A stretch of 26,835 nucleotides of DNA from Chloracidobacterium sp. UBA3360. GTDB lineage: Bacteria > Acidobacteriota > Blastocatellia > Pyrinomonadales > Pyrinomonadaceae. The notes beneath the pieces are model-generated. The model did not search any database, had not been told where the DNA came from, and saw only the letters and a list, made by a program, of their open reading frames with translations. Positions 1 through 8,437 of the stretch are shown here, piece after piece. The translations under genes were made by a program, and so were the position numbers. How positions within the stretch are numbered: the stretch's first letter is position 1; each line of letters begins with the position of its first letter. Where the stretch lies: contig DEQS01000040.1 in assembly GCA_002360555.1 (NCBI GenBank), positions 15,563 to 42,397 on the forward strand, read 5' to 3'.

Positions 1-420
1 GACGAGATCGAAGATCTCGCGCCGATCTCGATGCGATTCGGGGCGGGATTGTTTGACATGATAATTGCCGCGTTTGCATCGATGCTGCTGCTTTCGCCTT
101 TTGCTTTTAGCGGTGCAGAATGGTCGACGCTTTCGGGCGGGCTGGTATTTGTTGCGACGCTCGCGATCGTTTCGTTTCTCTATATGACGGCATGCGTCGG
201 TTTTGTGGGCAAGACTTTGGGAATGCGGCTCTTTTCGCTTGAGTTGGTCGATGCCGTCGAAAATGAATACCCGACGCTGCATCAGGCGGCTATCAACACA
301 TCTGTTTTCCTCGTGTTGCTACCGTTTCTCGGAGCGGGTTTTGCGACGACTTTCTTTAACGAAGAGAACCGTGCACTTCACGATCTGCTGTCGGGGACGA
401 TTCTCGTAAGAGAGTTTTAG
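1..420 (+). CDS. RDD family membrane protein, C-terminal part (5' truncated by window edge)
   Basis: The frame is open from base 1 (DEIEDLAPISMRFGAGLFDM), so the ATG at 31 is probably internal and the gene starts outside the window. The visible 139 residues carry the RDD-family pattern: an Arg-x3-Ala-Gly-x2-Asp segment (RFGAGLFD) entering a first hydrophobic helix, a second helix around VATLAIVSFLYMTACVGF, the glycine-rich GKTLGMRLFSLELVD stretch, and a third hydrophobic segment (TSVFLVLLPFLGAGFA) followed by the typical NEENRALHDLLSGTILV ending. RDD proteins are small integral membrane proteins of mostly unknown role, sometimes linked to transport or ion tolerance. A strong terminator follows 26 bases after the stop. 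The family call is solid; the function is not known from sequence. Confidence 0.85.
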   Translation, partial: DEIEDLAPISMRFGAGLFDMIIAAFASMLLLSPFAFSGAEWSTLSGGLVFVATLAIVSFLYMTACVGFVGKTLGMRLFSLELVDAVENEYPTLHQAAINTSVFLVLLPFLGAGFATTFFNEENRALHDLLSGTILVREF

Positions 421-446
421 CGTCAATATCAGAGGTAAATATTAAG

Positions 447-477
447 GCCCAAAGTCACCGATACTTTGGGCTTTTTT
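447..477 (+). terminator. Rho-independent terminator after the RDD gene
   Basis: A perfect 9-bp stem (GCCCAAAGT at 447-455 paired with ACTTTGGGC at 463-471) with a 7-base loop is followed directly by six T (472-477). It ends the RDD transcript and sits only 24 bases before the ATG of the next gene, so that gene needs its own very close promoter or read-through. Confidence 0.9.
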
Positions 478-501
478 GCGTGTAAACTAAACTTACGTCC
501 T

Positions 502-1389
502 ATGAACGGCGAAACACCCCAACAAACTAAGGAAGAAAAATTTCAACAGCTTGCCTCCGTTGTCCGACGTAAGGCCGTCGCCGAGATCAAAAAGCATCAA
601 AAGCTGATCGCAAATTTTAACGCCGATCTAGAAAAGCACGGTGACCCTGAGCGGTGGAAACGATATGGCGATCTTTTGCTGGCAAACGCTCACAACGCCG
701 AGCGAAGCGGGGATGTGATCAAGGTAACCGATTATTTTGATGACGCAACGCCCGTGATCGAGATCATTGGCGAGCGAAATCGTTCGATCAGTGAGGTCGC
801 GGAGGACTATTTTCGTCGGTATGTTAAGGCTCGCAACGGCCTCAGCGTAATTAACGAACGCATGGCGGTAGCGGAAATGAAACTCGCAAGCCTGACAGAA
901 AAACTTGGCTACATCGATGCTGCCATTGCAGAGGGAAACGAAGAATATCTCGCCTCACACGTTGCACCGCCGCGAAAGCCGATCGCTATAGCTCGCAAGA
1001 AAAAGCAGACTATTGAATTCAAAGGAGCCCGCCGGTTTATCTCGACAGACGGTTTTGAGATCCTAGTTGGGAAAAAGGCGGTTGATAACGACTATCTGAC
1101 GTTTCGGGTGGCAAAATCGCTGGACACTTGGCTGCACGCGGCTGATTATCCGGGATCTCACGTCGTGATCCGCAACGCCGGACGTAAGGATATACCAAAT
1201 CGCACGCTGACCGAGGCCGCACAGCTTGCCGCGTTTTACAGTGACGCGCGCGAACAGCCAAAAGCCGCCGTCAATTACACGTTAAAAAAATTTGTAAATA
1301 AGCCGAAGCGTTCTGCTCCGGGTTTGGTGAGCCTTGCCAGCCACAAGACGATCCTCGTCGAGCCGCAAGTTCCGATCGAAAGCGTATAG
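502..1389 (+). CDS. NFACT family protein (RqcH/Rqc2-like) lacking the NFACT-N domain
   Basis: 295 residues. Residues 10-150 match the middle, coiled-coil/NFACT part of RqcH-like proteins (RYGDLLLANAHN, then VTDYFDDATPVIEI and AEDYFRRYVKARNG). Residues 172-288 form the NFACT-R domain, with the conserved GKKAVDNDYLTFRVAK, DTWLHAADYPGSHVVIR and VNYTLKKFVNKPK stretches. Full-length family members are about 500-600 residues, with an N-terminal NFACT-N domain that contributes to tRNA and ribosome contact in RqcH; that domain is absent and is not encoded upstream, where a terminator and an RDD gene lie. A TTG start at 466 is open but falls in the terminator stem, so the ATG at 502 is preferred. There is no Shine-Dalgarno; a weak -35/-10 pair (TTGGGC 466-471, TAAACT 488-493, 16-bp spacer) would give a nearly leaderless mRNA. 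Role by family: rescue of stalled 50S-peptidyl-tRNA complexes; whether this short form does that is unknown. Confidence 0.82.
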   Translation: MNGETPQQTKEEKFQQLASVVRRKAVAEIKKHQKLIANFNADLEKHGDPERWKRYGDLLLANAHNAERSGDVIKVTDYFDDATPVIEIIGERNRSISEVAEDYFRRYVKARNGLSVINERMAVAEMKLASLTEKLGYIDAAIAEGNEEYLASHVAPPRKPIAIARKKKQTIEFKGARRFISTDGFEILVGKKAVDNDYLTFRVAKSLDTWLHAADYPGSHVVIRNAGRKDIPNRTLTEAAQLAAFYSDAREQPKAAVNYTLKKFVNKPKRSAPGLVSLASHKTILVEPQVPIESV

Positions 1390-1392
1390 CCG

Positions 1393-2016
1393 CTATTCCG
1401 CCATCGTTTTTAGGAGAGTTTCTTTCATTGATTGATAGATCCGCTCCCCGCCGCCGACAAACACGCCTCGCAAGTGGCCTTCGCGGTCGACGAGTAAGGA
1501 TTGCGGCACAACCTGCTGTTTTGTGATCTTGTAAAACTCGTTTGTCGAGGCGTTAGAGCTAATACCGATCGTATAATTGAGCTGTTTTTGAGCGATAAAT
1601 TTCGTTATCTTGTCGATCGGCTCCGGCGTGCCGGCACCGTCGCCAATATTTAGCCCGATCACCTCAAGCCCCTGCTCACGGTACTGATTTTGCAATTCGA
1701 TAAGCGTCGGCATTTCCGCAATGCACGGGCCGCACCAAGTGCCCCAGATCGTTACCAAAAGCACCTTGCCTTTTTTGTCCGAGAGCTTGAATTTACCACC
1801 GTCCAACAGCACAAACTCTGCCTCAGCCAACCCTGTCGCCAGCGGTGGAAATGCCGTCGATTTAGCCGTATTGTCACCCGTTTTGGCGTTAGTATTCGCA
1901 CCGGGTTTCGCCGCATTATTTCCCGTCGCCGTCTGCGTGCCGCCGCACCCTGTAAGGCTCGAAAACGCGAGCGTTAAAACTACAAATAATGCCAGTGTTA
2001 AGATAAATCTTTTCAT
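1393..2016 (-). CDS. TlpA-like thioredoxin-fold lipoprotein
   Basis: 207 residues. The N-terminus is a lipoprotein signal: MKRF, a hydrophobic core, then the lipobox LTGC with Cys24 as the acylated residue. A low-complexity Asn/Thr/Gly/Lys linker (25-55) precedes a TlpA/AhpC-TSA type thioredoxin domain with active site WCGPC (94-98) and a cis-proline near 171 (VVPQSLLVDREG). It is expected to be anchored in the membrane facing the periplasm and to act as a thiol-disulfide oxidoreductase, possibly in cytochrome c maturation or periplasmic reduction. The frame continues upstream to an ATG at 2037, but the ATG at 2016 has GAGG five bases ahead and gives a clean signal peptide. It converges on the NFACT gene with three bases between stops. 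Confidence 0.9.
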   Translation of the reverse strand: MKRFILTLALFVVLTLAFSSLTGCGGTQTATGNNAAKPGANTNAKTGDNTAKSTAFPPLATGLAEAEFVLLDGGKFKLSDKKGKVLLVTIWGTWCGPCIAEMPTLIELQNQYREQGLEVIGLNIGDGAGTPEPIDKITKFIAQKQLNYTIGISSNASTNEFYKITKQQVVPQSLLVDREGHLRGVFVGGGERIYQSMKETLLKTMAE

Positions 2017-2112
2017 TAATTCCTCGTCGAGCCGCACATCGCCGTGAGCCTATTTGAATCAATAATACAAAATACGCGAAACATTAGCACCTAATTAACA
2101 ATACAAAGATCT

Positions 2113-2152
2113 TTGGTCCGGTCCGGACCAGGTGGACCAGGGTGGACCAAGA
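2113..2152 (+). repeat. 40-bp TGGWCC-rich repeat, copy A
   Basis: This stretch is built from iterated TGGTCC/GGACCA half-sites, including the perfect palindrome GGTCCGGACC and two GGTGGACCA units. The same 40 bases, with one mismatch, occur in inverted orientation at 20042-20081. Here it ends 22 bp upstream of the -35 box of the secreted multidomain protein gene, a position suitable for a regulator-binding site. It may also belong to a dispersed genomic repeat family. Confidence 0.85.
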
Positions 2153-2174
2153 TATGAATGAGCTTCAAAGTTTA

Positions 2175-2203
2175 TTGACGGCAAAACCGTAAAGTGGTAA
2201 TTT
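2175..2203 (+). promoter_or_regulatory. Candidate sigma70-type promoter
   Basis: TTGACG (2175-2180), a 17-bp spacer and TAATTT (2198-2203) give a good -35/-10 pair. The predicted start near 2210 leaves a leader of about 40 bases containing the GGAGG ribosome-binding site (2243-2247) of the next gene. Confidence 0.5.
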
Positions 2204-2252
2204 GTTTGGGATAAATCACATCCATAATAGAGTCGTTTGCCGGAGGACTTTT

Positions 2253-4811
2253 ATGTTCAGATTCGTGTCTACGTTGTTTCTTGGTTTTGCCGTGATACTC
2301 ATTTTTGCATTTAGCTCTATTGCTCAAGTTGACGCAAACACTCTACTGCTGCTCAAATTTGAAAATTCGCTAAATGGTGAACAAGGAGAGACGCCGACGA
2401 CTAGTTCCGGCCACAGCTATCAGGCGGGACTCCAAGGTCAAGGAGCCTTGTTGCCCAATCCAAATAACATCACTTATCCCAGTGCGAATAATATCAGCGC
2501 AACTGAGGGAACGGTTGAATTTTGGATGAAACCGACGTGGGCAGGCAACGACAATCAGGGACATTTTATTTTGAAGTGGGGTGATGGCGGCGGAATGGTG
2601 ATCGGCAAGGACGGAGCTAACAATCTCAGGATCATCATGAATCGGTTTGGTACTTTTCCTGGAGGTGAACGAGGTGTTTCTACCAACATTGGGTCGTGGA
2701 CAGCCAATCAGTGGCACCACGTGGCTTTCACGTATAGTAATACTACTAAGCAGTTGACCGTCTATATAGACGGAGTTCAGCGATCGCAATCCACTTTTAC
2801 TGGCAATATTCCTTCAATATCTACCACGACCTTTCAAATTGGCGGTGATGGAGCTGGGGGTTATATACAATCTGTTGTAGATGACTTGCGGATCAGCAAT
2901 ATTGCAAGGACACCGCAAGAGATCGCAACGAGCTTTATGTCTTCGCTGACGGTTACAGGACTTACGGCGAATCCAAGTACTATGCAGATGCTGCCAACGT
3001 GGTGGTCTGCTCCAGCTCTACAAGCAGTCACAAATGTTGGCACACTTAATATCCCACCTAGTTCTGCTAGTTGGACAAGCTCAAATCCGGCAGTTGCAGT
3101 ATTCGATCCGAGTAAAGGGAAAGTGGTCGCTGTGAGTGCGGGAACGGCGATTTTGACCGCTACCTTAAACGGGACATCGACCGATATTACCGCAAATGTG
3201 ACAGCCCCGGTCTTGCCGCCTTTGATTGAAACGATAAGTCCTCACCTTGCTAATCCGGCTCCGGACGCATTATGGGAAATGCCAGTCGTAATCATTGACT
3301 TTATTCCGACCGTAGACGGTGTAAATGTTGATCCAGCCGAAACCGGAGATTCGCGCCCATTGGTTGATATGCGCAACAACCTAAACCGCATACAGATCCA
3401 ACACAAATTTTCGTTGGAAGAGGGCAGTCGATTTCGGGCGTACGGCAGCGGTACAGTTCAGCCTTCGCTTGGGTATAAAGTCGTATATAAGATCACCATC
3501 TTTGAGAATATGCCCGAAGGACTGATAGATCCGGGCTCCCCGACCTCGCACTTCCCCGATTATGAGCAGATACTAAACCGTGTTAACGCCCAAAATTTTG
3601 TCAATAACCTCGGAGTTAAAGAATTTTGGATCGGGATGTATCATTTTGGTCACATTTCCCCAGTCGAATCTAATATGGCAAGCCCGACAACCGGTGATAT
3701 TTCAAACAGTTATCGCCACAATGATCTCCCGATTTTTAACAAGACCTATGTCGTCTACGGCATTAACTTTACACGCACTTCGGCAGAGGCAACCCACAAT
3801 CATGGCCACCAACTGGAAGCTATTTACGGATATACAAATCAGCGTCAGGACGGTAATACTCAGCTATTTTGGCAGCGATTTGTCGGGCAGGCCTCCGGCG
3901 TTTGGCAGCGTGGCCGAGCTGGCGACACCCATCATCCGCCAAACGCCCTGAGTGATTACGACTATTCCAACACAACGCCATTCACAAGCGATATCGCTGA
4001 TTGGAGACCGCTTGGCGGCGGAGCGACGCAAGCGGTAAGTTTGTCCACGTGGCGAACTATCAATTATGCATTCCCAGATGGAATCGCTCCGTCACAAGAC
4101 GACAATTGGTGGTATATCTATTGGTTTCAAAGTATGCCGGGACGAGATAACACGATCCCATACAACACAAATCGTATGACGAATTGGTGGCAATTCACCG
4201 GCGATTGGGACGCGGCATATCGTGCGGGTGTTGGGCTATATGAGGCTGCATCATGCAACTATGGACTATCGTCAACTGCTCAGAATTTTCCGACCGCCGG
4301 CGGAACAGGATCGGTGACCGTTACCGCTGGGGCCGGATGCAAGTGGTTTGCGTCTAGCAATGGAATGTGGGTGCCGCTGACGTCGGGCGACATTGGCAAT
4401 GGAAATGGCGTGGTTAATTTTACAGTGGCCGCAAATACAGCCGGCACTGCACGCAGCACTAAGATCATCGTGGCGGGGCAACCGGTTGTTATAAGTCAGG
4501 ACGCCGCTACAAAGACCGTATCCGGGCGAGTGACGAACGCGATTGGACGCGGCATCAAGGGTGCGACTGTGTCGATGACAGATTCTCAAAATGTGACGAC
4601 GACGGTGAGGACCGACGCGTTTGGCCGATATACATTTCAAAACGTCAGGTCGGGCGAGGTCTATACTGTTTCGGTCGCGAACCGACGGTACACGTTTACT
4701 CCGCAGCAAATATTTGTGAATGATAATTTGACCAACATTGATTTTGTCGGTTCGCTGCTTGCCCGTTCGGATGATGATTCTAAGAGTGAGTGGGTCGATC
4801 GGTTCTGGTGA
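2253..4811 (+). CDS. Large secreted multidomain protein (LamG, Ig-like, BACON and carboxypeptidase-regulatory-like domains)
   Basis: 852 residues. Signal peptide 1-25 (MFRFVSTLFL, ending SIAQ). Residues about 30-225 look like a concanavalin/LamG domain (GTVEFWMKP, QWHHVAFTYSNTTKQLTVYIDG, VVDDLRISNIART). About 230-320 is a Big2-like Ig domain (SWTSSNPAVAVFDPSKGKVV). About 323-663 is a region I cannot assign; it holds HNHGHQLE at 515-522. About 667-750 resembles a BACON domain (FPTAGGTGSVTVTAGAGCKW). About 752-835 is a carboxypeptidase regulatory-like beta domain (SGRVTNAIGRGIKGATV, TDAFGRYTFQNV). The ATG at 2253 is chosen over an in-frame TTG at 2202 because GGAGG lies five bases ahead and the signal peptide begins there. 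Probably an extracellular or surface protein binding or acting on glycans; the catalytic activity, if any, is unknown. Confidence 0.85.
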   Translation: MFRFVSTLFLGFAVILIFAFSSIAQVDANTLLLLKFENSLNGEQGETPTTSSGHSYQAGLQGQGALLPNPNNITYPSANNISATEGTVEFWMKPTWAGNDNQGHFILKWGDGGGMVIGKDGANNLRIIMNRFGTFPGGERGVSTNIGSWTANQWHHVAFTYSNTTKQLTVYIDGVQRSQSTFTGNIPSISTTTFQIGGDGAGGYIQSVVDDLRISNIARTPQEIATSFMSSLTVTGLTANPSTMQMLPTWWSAPALQAVTNVGTLNIPPSSASWTSSNPAVAVFDPSKGKVVAVSAGTAILTATLNGTSTDITANVTAPVLPPLIETISPHLANPAPDALWEMPVVIIDFIPTVDGVNVDPAETGDSRPLVDMRNNLNRIQIQHKFSLEEGSRFRAYGSGTVQPSLGYKVVYKITIFENMPEGLIDPGSPTSHFPDYEQILNRVNAQNFVNNLGVKEFWIGMYHFGHISPVESNMASPTTGDISNSYRHNDLPIFNKTYVVYGINFTRTSAEATHNHGHQLEAIYGYTNQRQDGNTQLFWQRFVGQASGVWQRGRAGDTHHPPNALSDYDYSNTTPFTSDIADWRPLGGGATQAVSLSTWRTINYAFPDGIAPSQDDNWWYIYWFQSMPGRDNTIPYNTNRMTNWWQFTGDWDAAYRAGVGLYEAASCNYGLSSTAQNFPTAGGTGSVTVTAGAGCKWFASSNGMWVPLTSGDIGNGNGVVNFTVAANTAGTARSTKIIVAGQPVVISQDAATKTVSGRVTNAIGRGIKGATVSMTDSQNVTTTVRTDAFGRYTFQNVRSGEVYTVSVANRRYTFTPQQIFVNDNLTNIDFVGSLLARSDDDSKSEWVDRFW

Positions 4812-4836
4812 GCTGGCTCGTAAGTTGAATTAAAAT

Positions 4837-6399
4837 ATGCTCTTCCTATCGCAGTCGGCGACAGTCTATGGCATCGACGCTATCGTCGTCGATATCGAGG
4901 TCAATTTGCAGCCGGTCTCAAAAGAGGCTGAGATGGCGCCGCCGTTTAATATTGTCGGGCTGCCTGATACTGCCATTCGCGAGTCAAAAGAACGTGTCCG
5001 GGCCGCGATCACTAACAGCAAATATTTCTTTCCTTTTCACAAAACGACGGTCAATCTGGCTCCGGCGGATATTCGCAAGGAAGGTGCCGCTTTTGATCTG
5101 CCGATCGCACTGGGAATACTCGGAGCGGCGGGCGATCTGGGGATCGAGAGCTTAGAGAATACGCTCAGCGTTGGCGAATTATCGCTTGATGGCCGTGTGC
5201 GGCCTGTTCGTGGAGCCCTGTCGATCGCTCTAAAGGCACGTGACGCTGGGATCAAAAATCTGCTGCTGCCGGAGGAAAACGCGACCGAGGCGGCGGTCGT
5301 CGAGGGCGTCAGAGTCTATCCGATCCGAGACCTCCGTCAGGCGGCTGAACTTGCACAAGACTTGCAATCCGGTGACATGACACGCGTCGCTTCGCTGCGG
5401 CTTGATCTGTCGGCGTTAAATTCGGACTCGACAAAATACCGCGTGGATTTTAGCGAGGTTCGCGGCCAACAGACGGCAAAACGTGCGCTTGAAGTCGCAA
5501 GTGCAGGCGGTCACAACATCCTATTTATCGGCCCTCCGGGATCCGGTAAGACGATGCTTGCAAAGCGTCTGCCGACGATCCTGCCGCCGCTTGAATTTGA
5601 AGAGGCGATCGAGATCACGCGGATACATTCGGTCGCTGGGTTGACAGGGAAGTCTGGCCTGATCGTGGAGCGGCCGTATCAATCGCCGCATCATACCGTG
5701 TCGCAAGCCGGGCTGATCGGCGGCGGCTCGATACCGAAACCCGGCGAAGTTTCGCTTGCACACAACGGCGTTTTGTTTCTCGATGAGCTACCGGAATTTG
5801 ACCGCAGCGTGTTAGAGGTTCTCCGTCAGCCGATGGAAGATAAGACCGTTACTATCTCGCGGGCGGCGACCTCACTGACCTTTCCTGCAAACTTTACGCT
5901 CGTTGCTTCGATGAACCCATGCCCTTGCGGCTACTTTGGCTCAAGCCGTGAATGCAAATGCTCGGGCGTCCAGATCCAGCGTTACGTCGGCAAGATCTCG
6001 GGCCCGCTTATGGATCGCATCGACATACACATAGACGTGCCGGCCGTAAAATTTAACGAGCTGCGGGGCCGCGGCGTTGCTGATGGTGACAGCTCGGAAA
6101 CAATCCGCGAAAGGGTGATGAATGCCCGCGAGCGGCAAGTGGCGAGATTTGCGGGCGAAGGTTTTTCGAACTCTGCAATGTCAGCGCGGCAGATCCGCGA
6201 ATTTTGTGCTCTCGACGACCAAAGCGAGCAGCTTCTTGAAAAGGCTATGTTGCGGCAGGGATTATCAGCTAGGGCGCATGACCGAATCTTAAAGGTCTCA
6301 CGAACCATCGCCGACCTCGACGGCAGCGACAATATTCAGCCAAATCACATCAGCGAAGCTATCAATTACCGCTCGCTCGACCGTAATTACTGGGCCTGA
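4837..6399 (+). CDS. yifB: YifB/ComM family Mg-chelatase-like AAA+ ATPase
   Basis: 520 residues, the usual length. An N-terminal ChlI/Lon-protease-like domain (about 1-175, with FNIVGLPDTAIRESKERVR) precedes a Mg-chelatase AAA core: Walker A GPPGSGKT at 232-239, Walker B GVLFLDELPEF at 311-321, then the family's MNPCPCGYFG segment with Cys362/Cys364 and a CKC pair at 373-375, and a C-terminal Mg-chelatase helical domain (SARAHDRILKVSRTIADLDG). ComM in Vibrio and Haemophilus is a hexameric helicase that promotes branch migration during natural transformation. Only 25 bases separate it from the upstream stop, and no Shine-Dalgarno is visible before the ATG. The 3' end overlaps the convergent debranching enzyme gene by 13 bp. 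Confidence 0.95.
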   Translation: MLFLSQSATVYGIDAIVVDIEVNLQPVSKEAEMAPPFNIVGLPDTAIRESKERVRAAITNSKYFFPFHKTTVNLAPADIRKEGAAFDLPIALGILGAAGDLGIESLENTLSVGELSLDGRVRPVRGALSIALKARDAGIKNLLLPEENATEAAVVEGVRVYPIRDLRQAAELAQDLQSGDMTRVASLRLDLSALNSDSTKYRVDFSEVRGQQTAKRALEVASAGGHNILFIGPPGSGKTMLAKRLPTILPPLEFEEAIEITRIHSVAGLTGKSGLIVERPYQSPHHTVSQAGLIGGGSIPKPGEVSLAHNGVLFLDELPEFDRSVLEVLRQPMEDKTVTISRAATSLTFPANFTLVASMNPCPCGYFGSSRECKCSGVQIQRYVGKISGPLMDRIDIHIDVPAVKFNELRGRGVADGDSSETIRERVMNARERQVARFAGEGFSNSAMSARQIREFCALDDQSEQLLEKAMLRQGLSARAHDRILKVSRTIADLDGSDNIQPNHISEAINYRSLDRNYWA

Positions 6400-8354
6400 G
6401 TCAATGCCCGTAACAACTCAGCAACGCTCCAAGCCTGTGCCGGACAGCCTCGTGGTGTGTGCGGCGGATCACCGTCAAATATCTCGCTGACTTGTCCGAT
6501 TGCAGCCGAACCTAAATGTGAGCGAAGTCCTGCGAGGATCTCGTCGATACGCTTTTTCGCCCGAACATCTTTTGAGTGGACCTTGCGATAGGCATCGACA
6601 AAATGCCCGATCAGCCAGCCCCAGACCGTGCCTTGGTGATAGGCCGCATCGCGGTCGTGCGGTGAGCCGATATAGACGGGGACATAACGCGGGTCTTTTG
6701 GGGAAAGCGAACGCAAGCCGACCGGCGTGAGCAGCTCGGCCTCGACCTTCTTGACCACGGCACGGGCGCGTTTTGCGTCGAGCATCGAATGCGTCAGGCT
6801 GACGACATAGATCTGGTTTGGCCTGACCGAACCGTCTTTTTCATCGCCGTTTATCACATCGAAGAGGCAATTTTCAGTCGAGTTCCAAAACTGTCCGTTA
6901 AAACTATCGCTGGCGACCGCTGCCATTTCAAAATACCGGGCTTGTCGTTCCGCGTCGCCAAACCGCTCCGCAAAAGATTCCATTATGCAAAGAGCGTTGT
7001 GCCAAAGAGCCTGTATCTCGACAGGCTTGCCGATGCGCGGCGTGACGACCCAGTCACCGATCTTCGCGTCCATCCAGGTCAACTGCGTGCCGGGTTCACC
7101 CGCGTAGAGCAGGCCGTCGCCGTCAACGTGGATGTTGTATCGCGTGCCCGCGACATGATGATCGATGATGCCGACGAGCTTTTCGTAAAGCTCAATACGG
7201 ATCATCTCATAATCACCGGTCGCGTCTCCGTACGCTCTGATCGCCTCAAAAAACCACAGCGTCGCATCGACGGTGTTGTAATCTGGCGTTTCGCCTTCGT
7301 CGGGGAAACGGTTCGGGATCATGCCGTCGGAGATGTGTTTGGCAAACTCGAGCATAATACTGCGGGCGATCTCGGGCCGCTTTGTCGCAAGGGTCAGCCC
7401 CGGCAGGGCGATCATCGTATCGCGTCCCCAATCGGAAAACCACGGATAACCGGCGATAACTGTCTTGCCGCCTCCACGGTCAACAATAAACTGATCCGCC
7501 GCTAATATCAGCGGCCATAGCGATTCGTCGTCGGTCTCTGCACGGACGATCAAATCAGCACGTCGTTTGATCTCGGATCGTTCAAGTCCGCCTGCATCTG
7601 CAAAACTTCGAATGTCGGTGGAGGCGATGACGACTGCATCGGATGCCAGATCAAATGTCAGGCTAAACGGTTGATAAAGATCCTCGGTAAAATCAAAACC
7701 GCGTTCCTGCTCGATGGCGTATGCGAGATGGCGGTACCAGTGCCCTTGATGTTCGATGCCGTTGGCGTTGTGTGCAAAATGGAGCAGCGGCATTTCAGCA
7801 TGGGGCTGCACGGTAATGACACCGTCATCGACCGCGTAATCTTCGTTGAACCGTTCATTTACTTGACGGAGGTGGTGATGGTCGCGAAAAGCGATCAAAG
7901 GCCGTAATTCGATTGCGGATTGCTGTTCGCGGATTGAGGATTTCTTTAATTTCCATTGACACACAACTGTATTTTCGCCGTGCGGCATAAATACAGACTT
8001 TTCCAATTCGACCCCATTTACCTCAAATGTCCATATCGGAAAGGGTTCGAGCCGGAAAGCGGTCAGATATTTGTAGCCCTCAGGATGGATCTCGCCTGGA
8101 TATTGGTTGGTGGAGAGTTCGAATCGCTCGCCGTCAATTAAAAGCGTCTCTTCAAATTTTGAGAGCAGCAGCATCCGACCAAGCGGCGGATTTGTTGCGG
8201 CGACGAGCAGTCCGTGATAACGCCGCGTATGGACTCCGGCAACGGTGCCTGATGCGTAGCCGCCGATGCCGTTTGTCTCAAGCCACTCTCGCGATCCTGA
8301 CTGTTCCAGGTCGCGGCACTTTATTTCATCGATCTCAAGCATTAACAAATCCAT
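6387..8354 (-). CDS. Glycogen debranching enzyme, archaeal type (amylo-alpha-1,6-glucosidase, GH133-like)
   Basis: 655 residues. The N-terminal domain (about 15-270) has the characteristic REWLETNGIGGYASGTVAG, THTRRYHGLLVA-like and GEIHPEGYKYL segments. The C-terminal (alpha/alpha)6 catalytic domain has WFSDWGRDTMIALPG (305-319), GMIPNRFPDEGETPDYNTVD, YHQGTVWGWLIGHF and the end motif IFDGDPPHTPRGCPAQAWSV. It hydrolyses alpha-1,6 branch points in glycogen, releasing glucose, in the cytoplasm. ATGs at 8354 and 8342 are both possible: GGAGA abuts the first and is about 13 bases from the second. It is divergent from galE across an 83-bp AT-rich gap that must hold both promoters, and convergent with YifB. 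With galE and the phosphohexomutase it gives this window a sugar-phosphate/glycogen theme. Confidence 0.93.
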   Translation of the reverse strand: MDLLMLEIDEIKCRDLEQSGSREWLETNGIGGYASGTVAGVHTRRYHGLLVAATNPPLGRMLLLSKFEETLLIDGERFELSTNQYPGEIHPEGYKYLTAFRLEPFPIWTFEVNGVELEKSVFMPHGENTVVCQWKLKKSSIREQQSAIELRPLIAFRDHHHLRQVNERFNEDYAVDDGVITVQPHAEMPLLHFAHNANGIEHQGHWYRHLAYAIEQERGFDFTEDLYQPFSLTFDLASDAVVIASTDIRSFADAGGLERSEIKRRADLIVRAETDDESLWPLILAADQFIVDRGGGKTVIAGYPWFSDWGRDTMIALPGLTLATKRPEIARSIMLEFAKHISDGMIPNRFPDEGETPDYNTVDATLWFFEAIRAYGDATGDYEMIRIELYEKLVGIIDHHVAGTRYNIHVDGDGLLYAGEPGTQLTWMDAKIGDWVVTPRIGKPVEIQALWHNALCIMESFAERFGDAERQARYFEMAAVASDSFNGQFWNSTENCLFDVINGDEKDGSVRPNQIYVVSLTHSMLDAKRARAVVKKVEAELLTPVGLRSLSPKDPRYVPVYIGSPHDRDAAYHQGTVWGWLIGHFVDAYRKVHSKDVRAKKRIDEILAGLRSHLGSAAIGQVSEIFDGDPPHTPRGCPAQAWSVAELLRALTQAQ

Positions 8355-8437
8355 TCTCCGCTTATTTAATTAATATTTTAATATGTTTGGCCAATATTCG
8401 ATGTGAACAAAAAACCTTTTCCTGATAAATTGCTAAT

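Noticed and set aside
3795..3818. Zinc metalloprotease HExxH motif in the secreted multidomain protein
   Set aside because: The residues are HNHGH followed by QLE; the glutamate of HExxH is replaced by Asn, so a zincin call is not supported.
6789..7505. 238-residue plus-strand open frame inside the debranching enzyme gene
   Set aside because: It is antisense to a clear GH133-like coding sequence with all its motifs; a shadow frame caused by codon bias.
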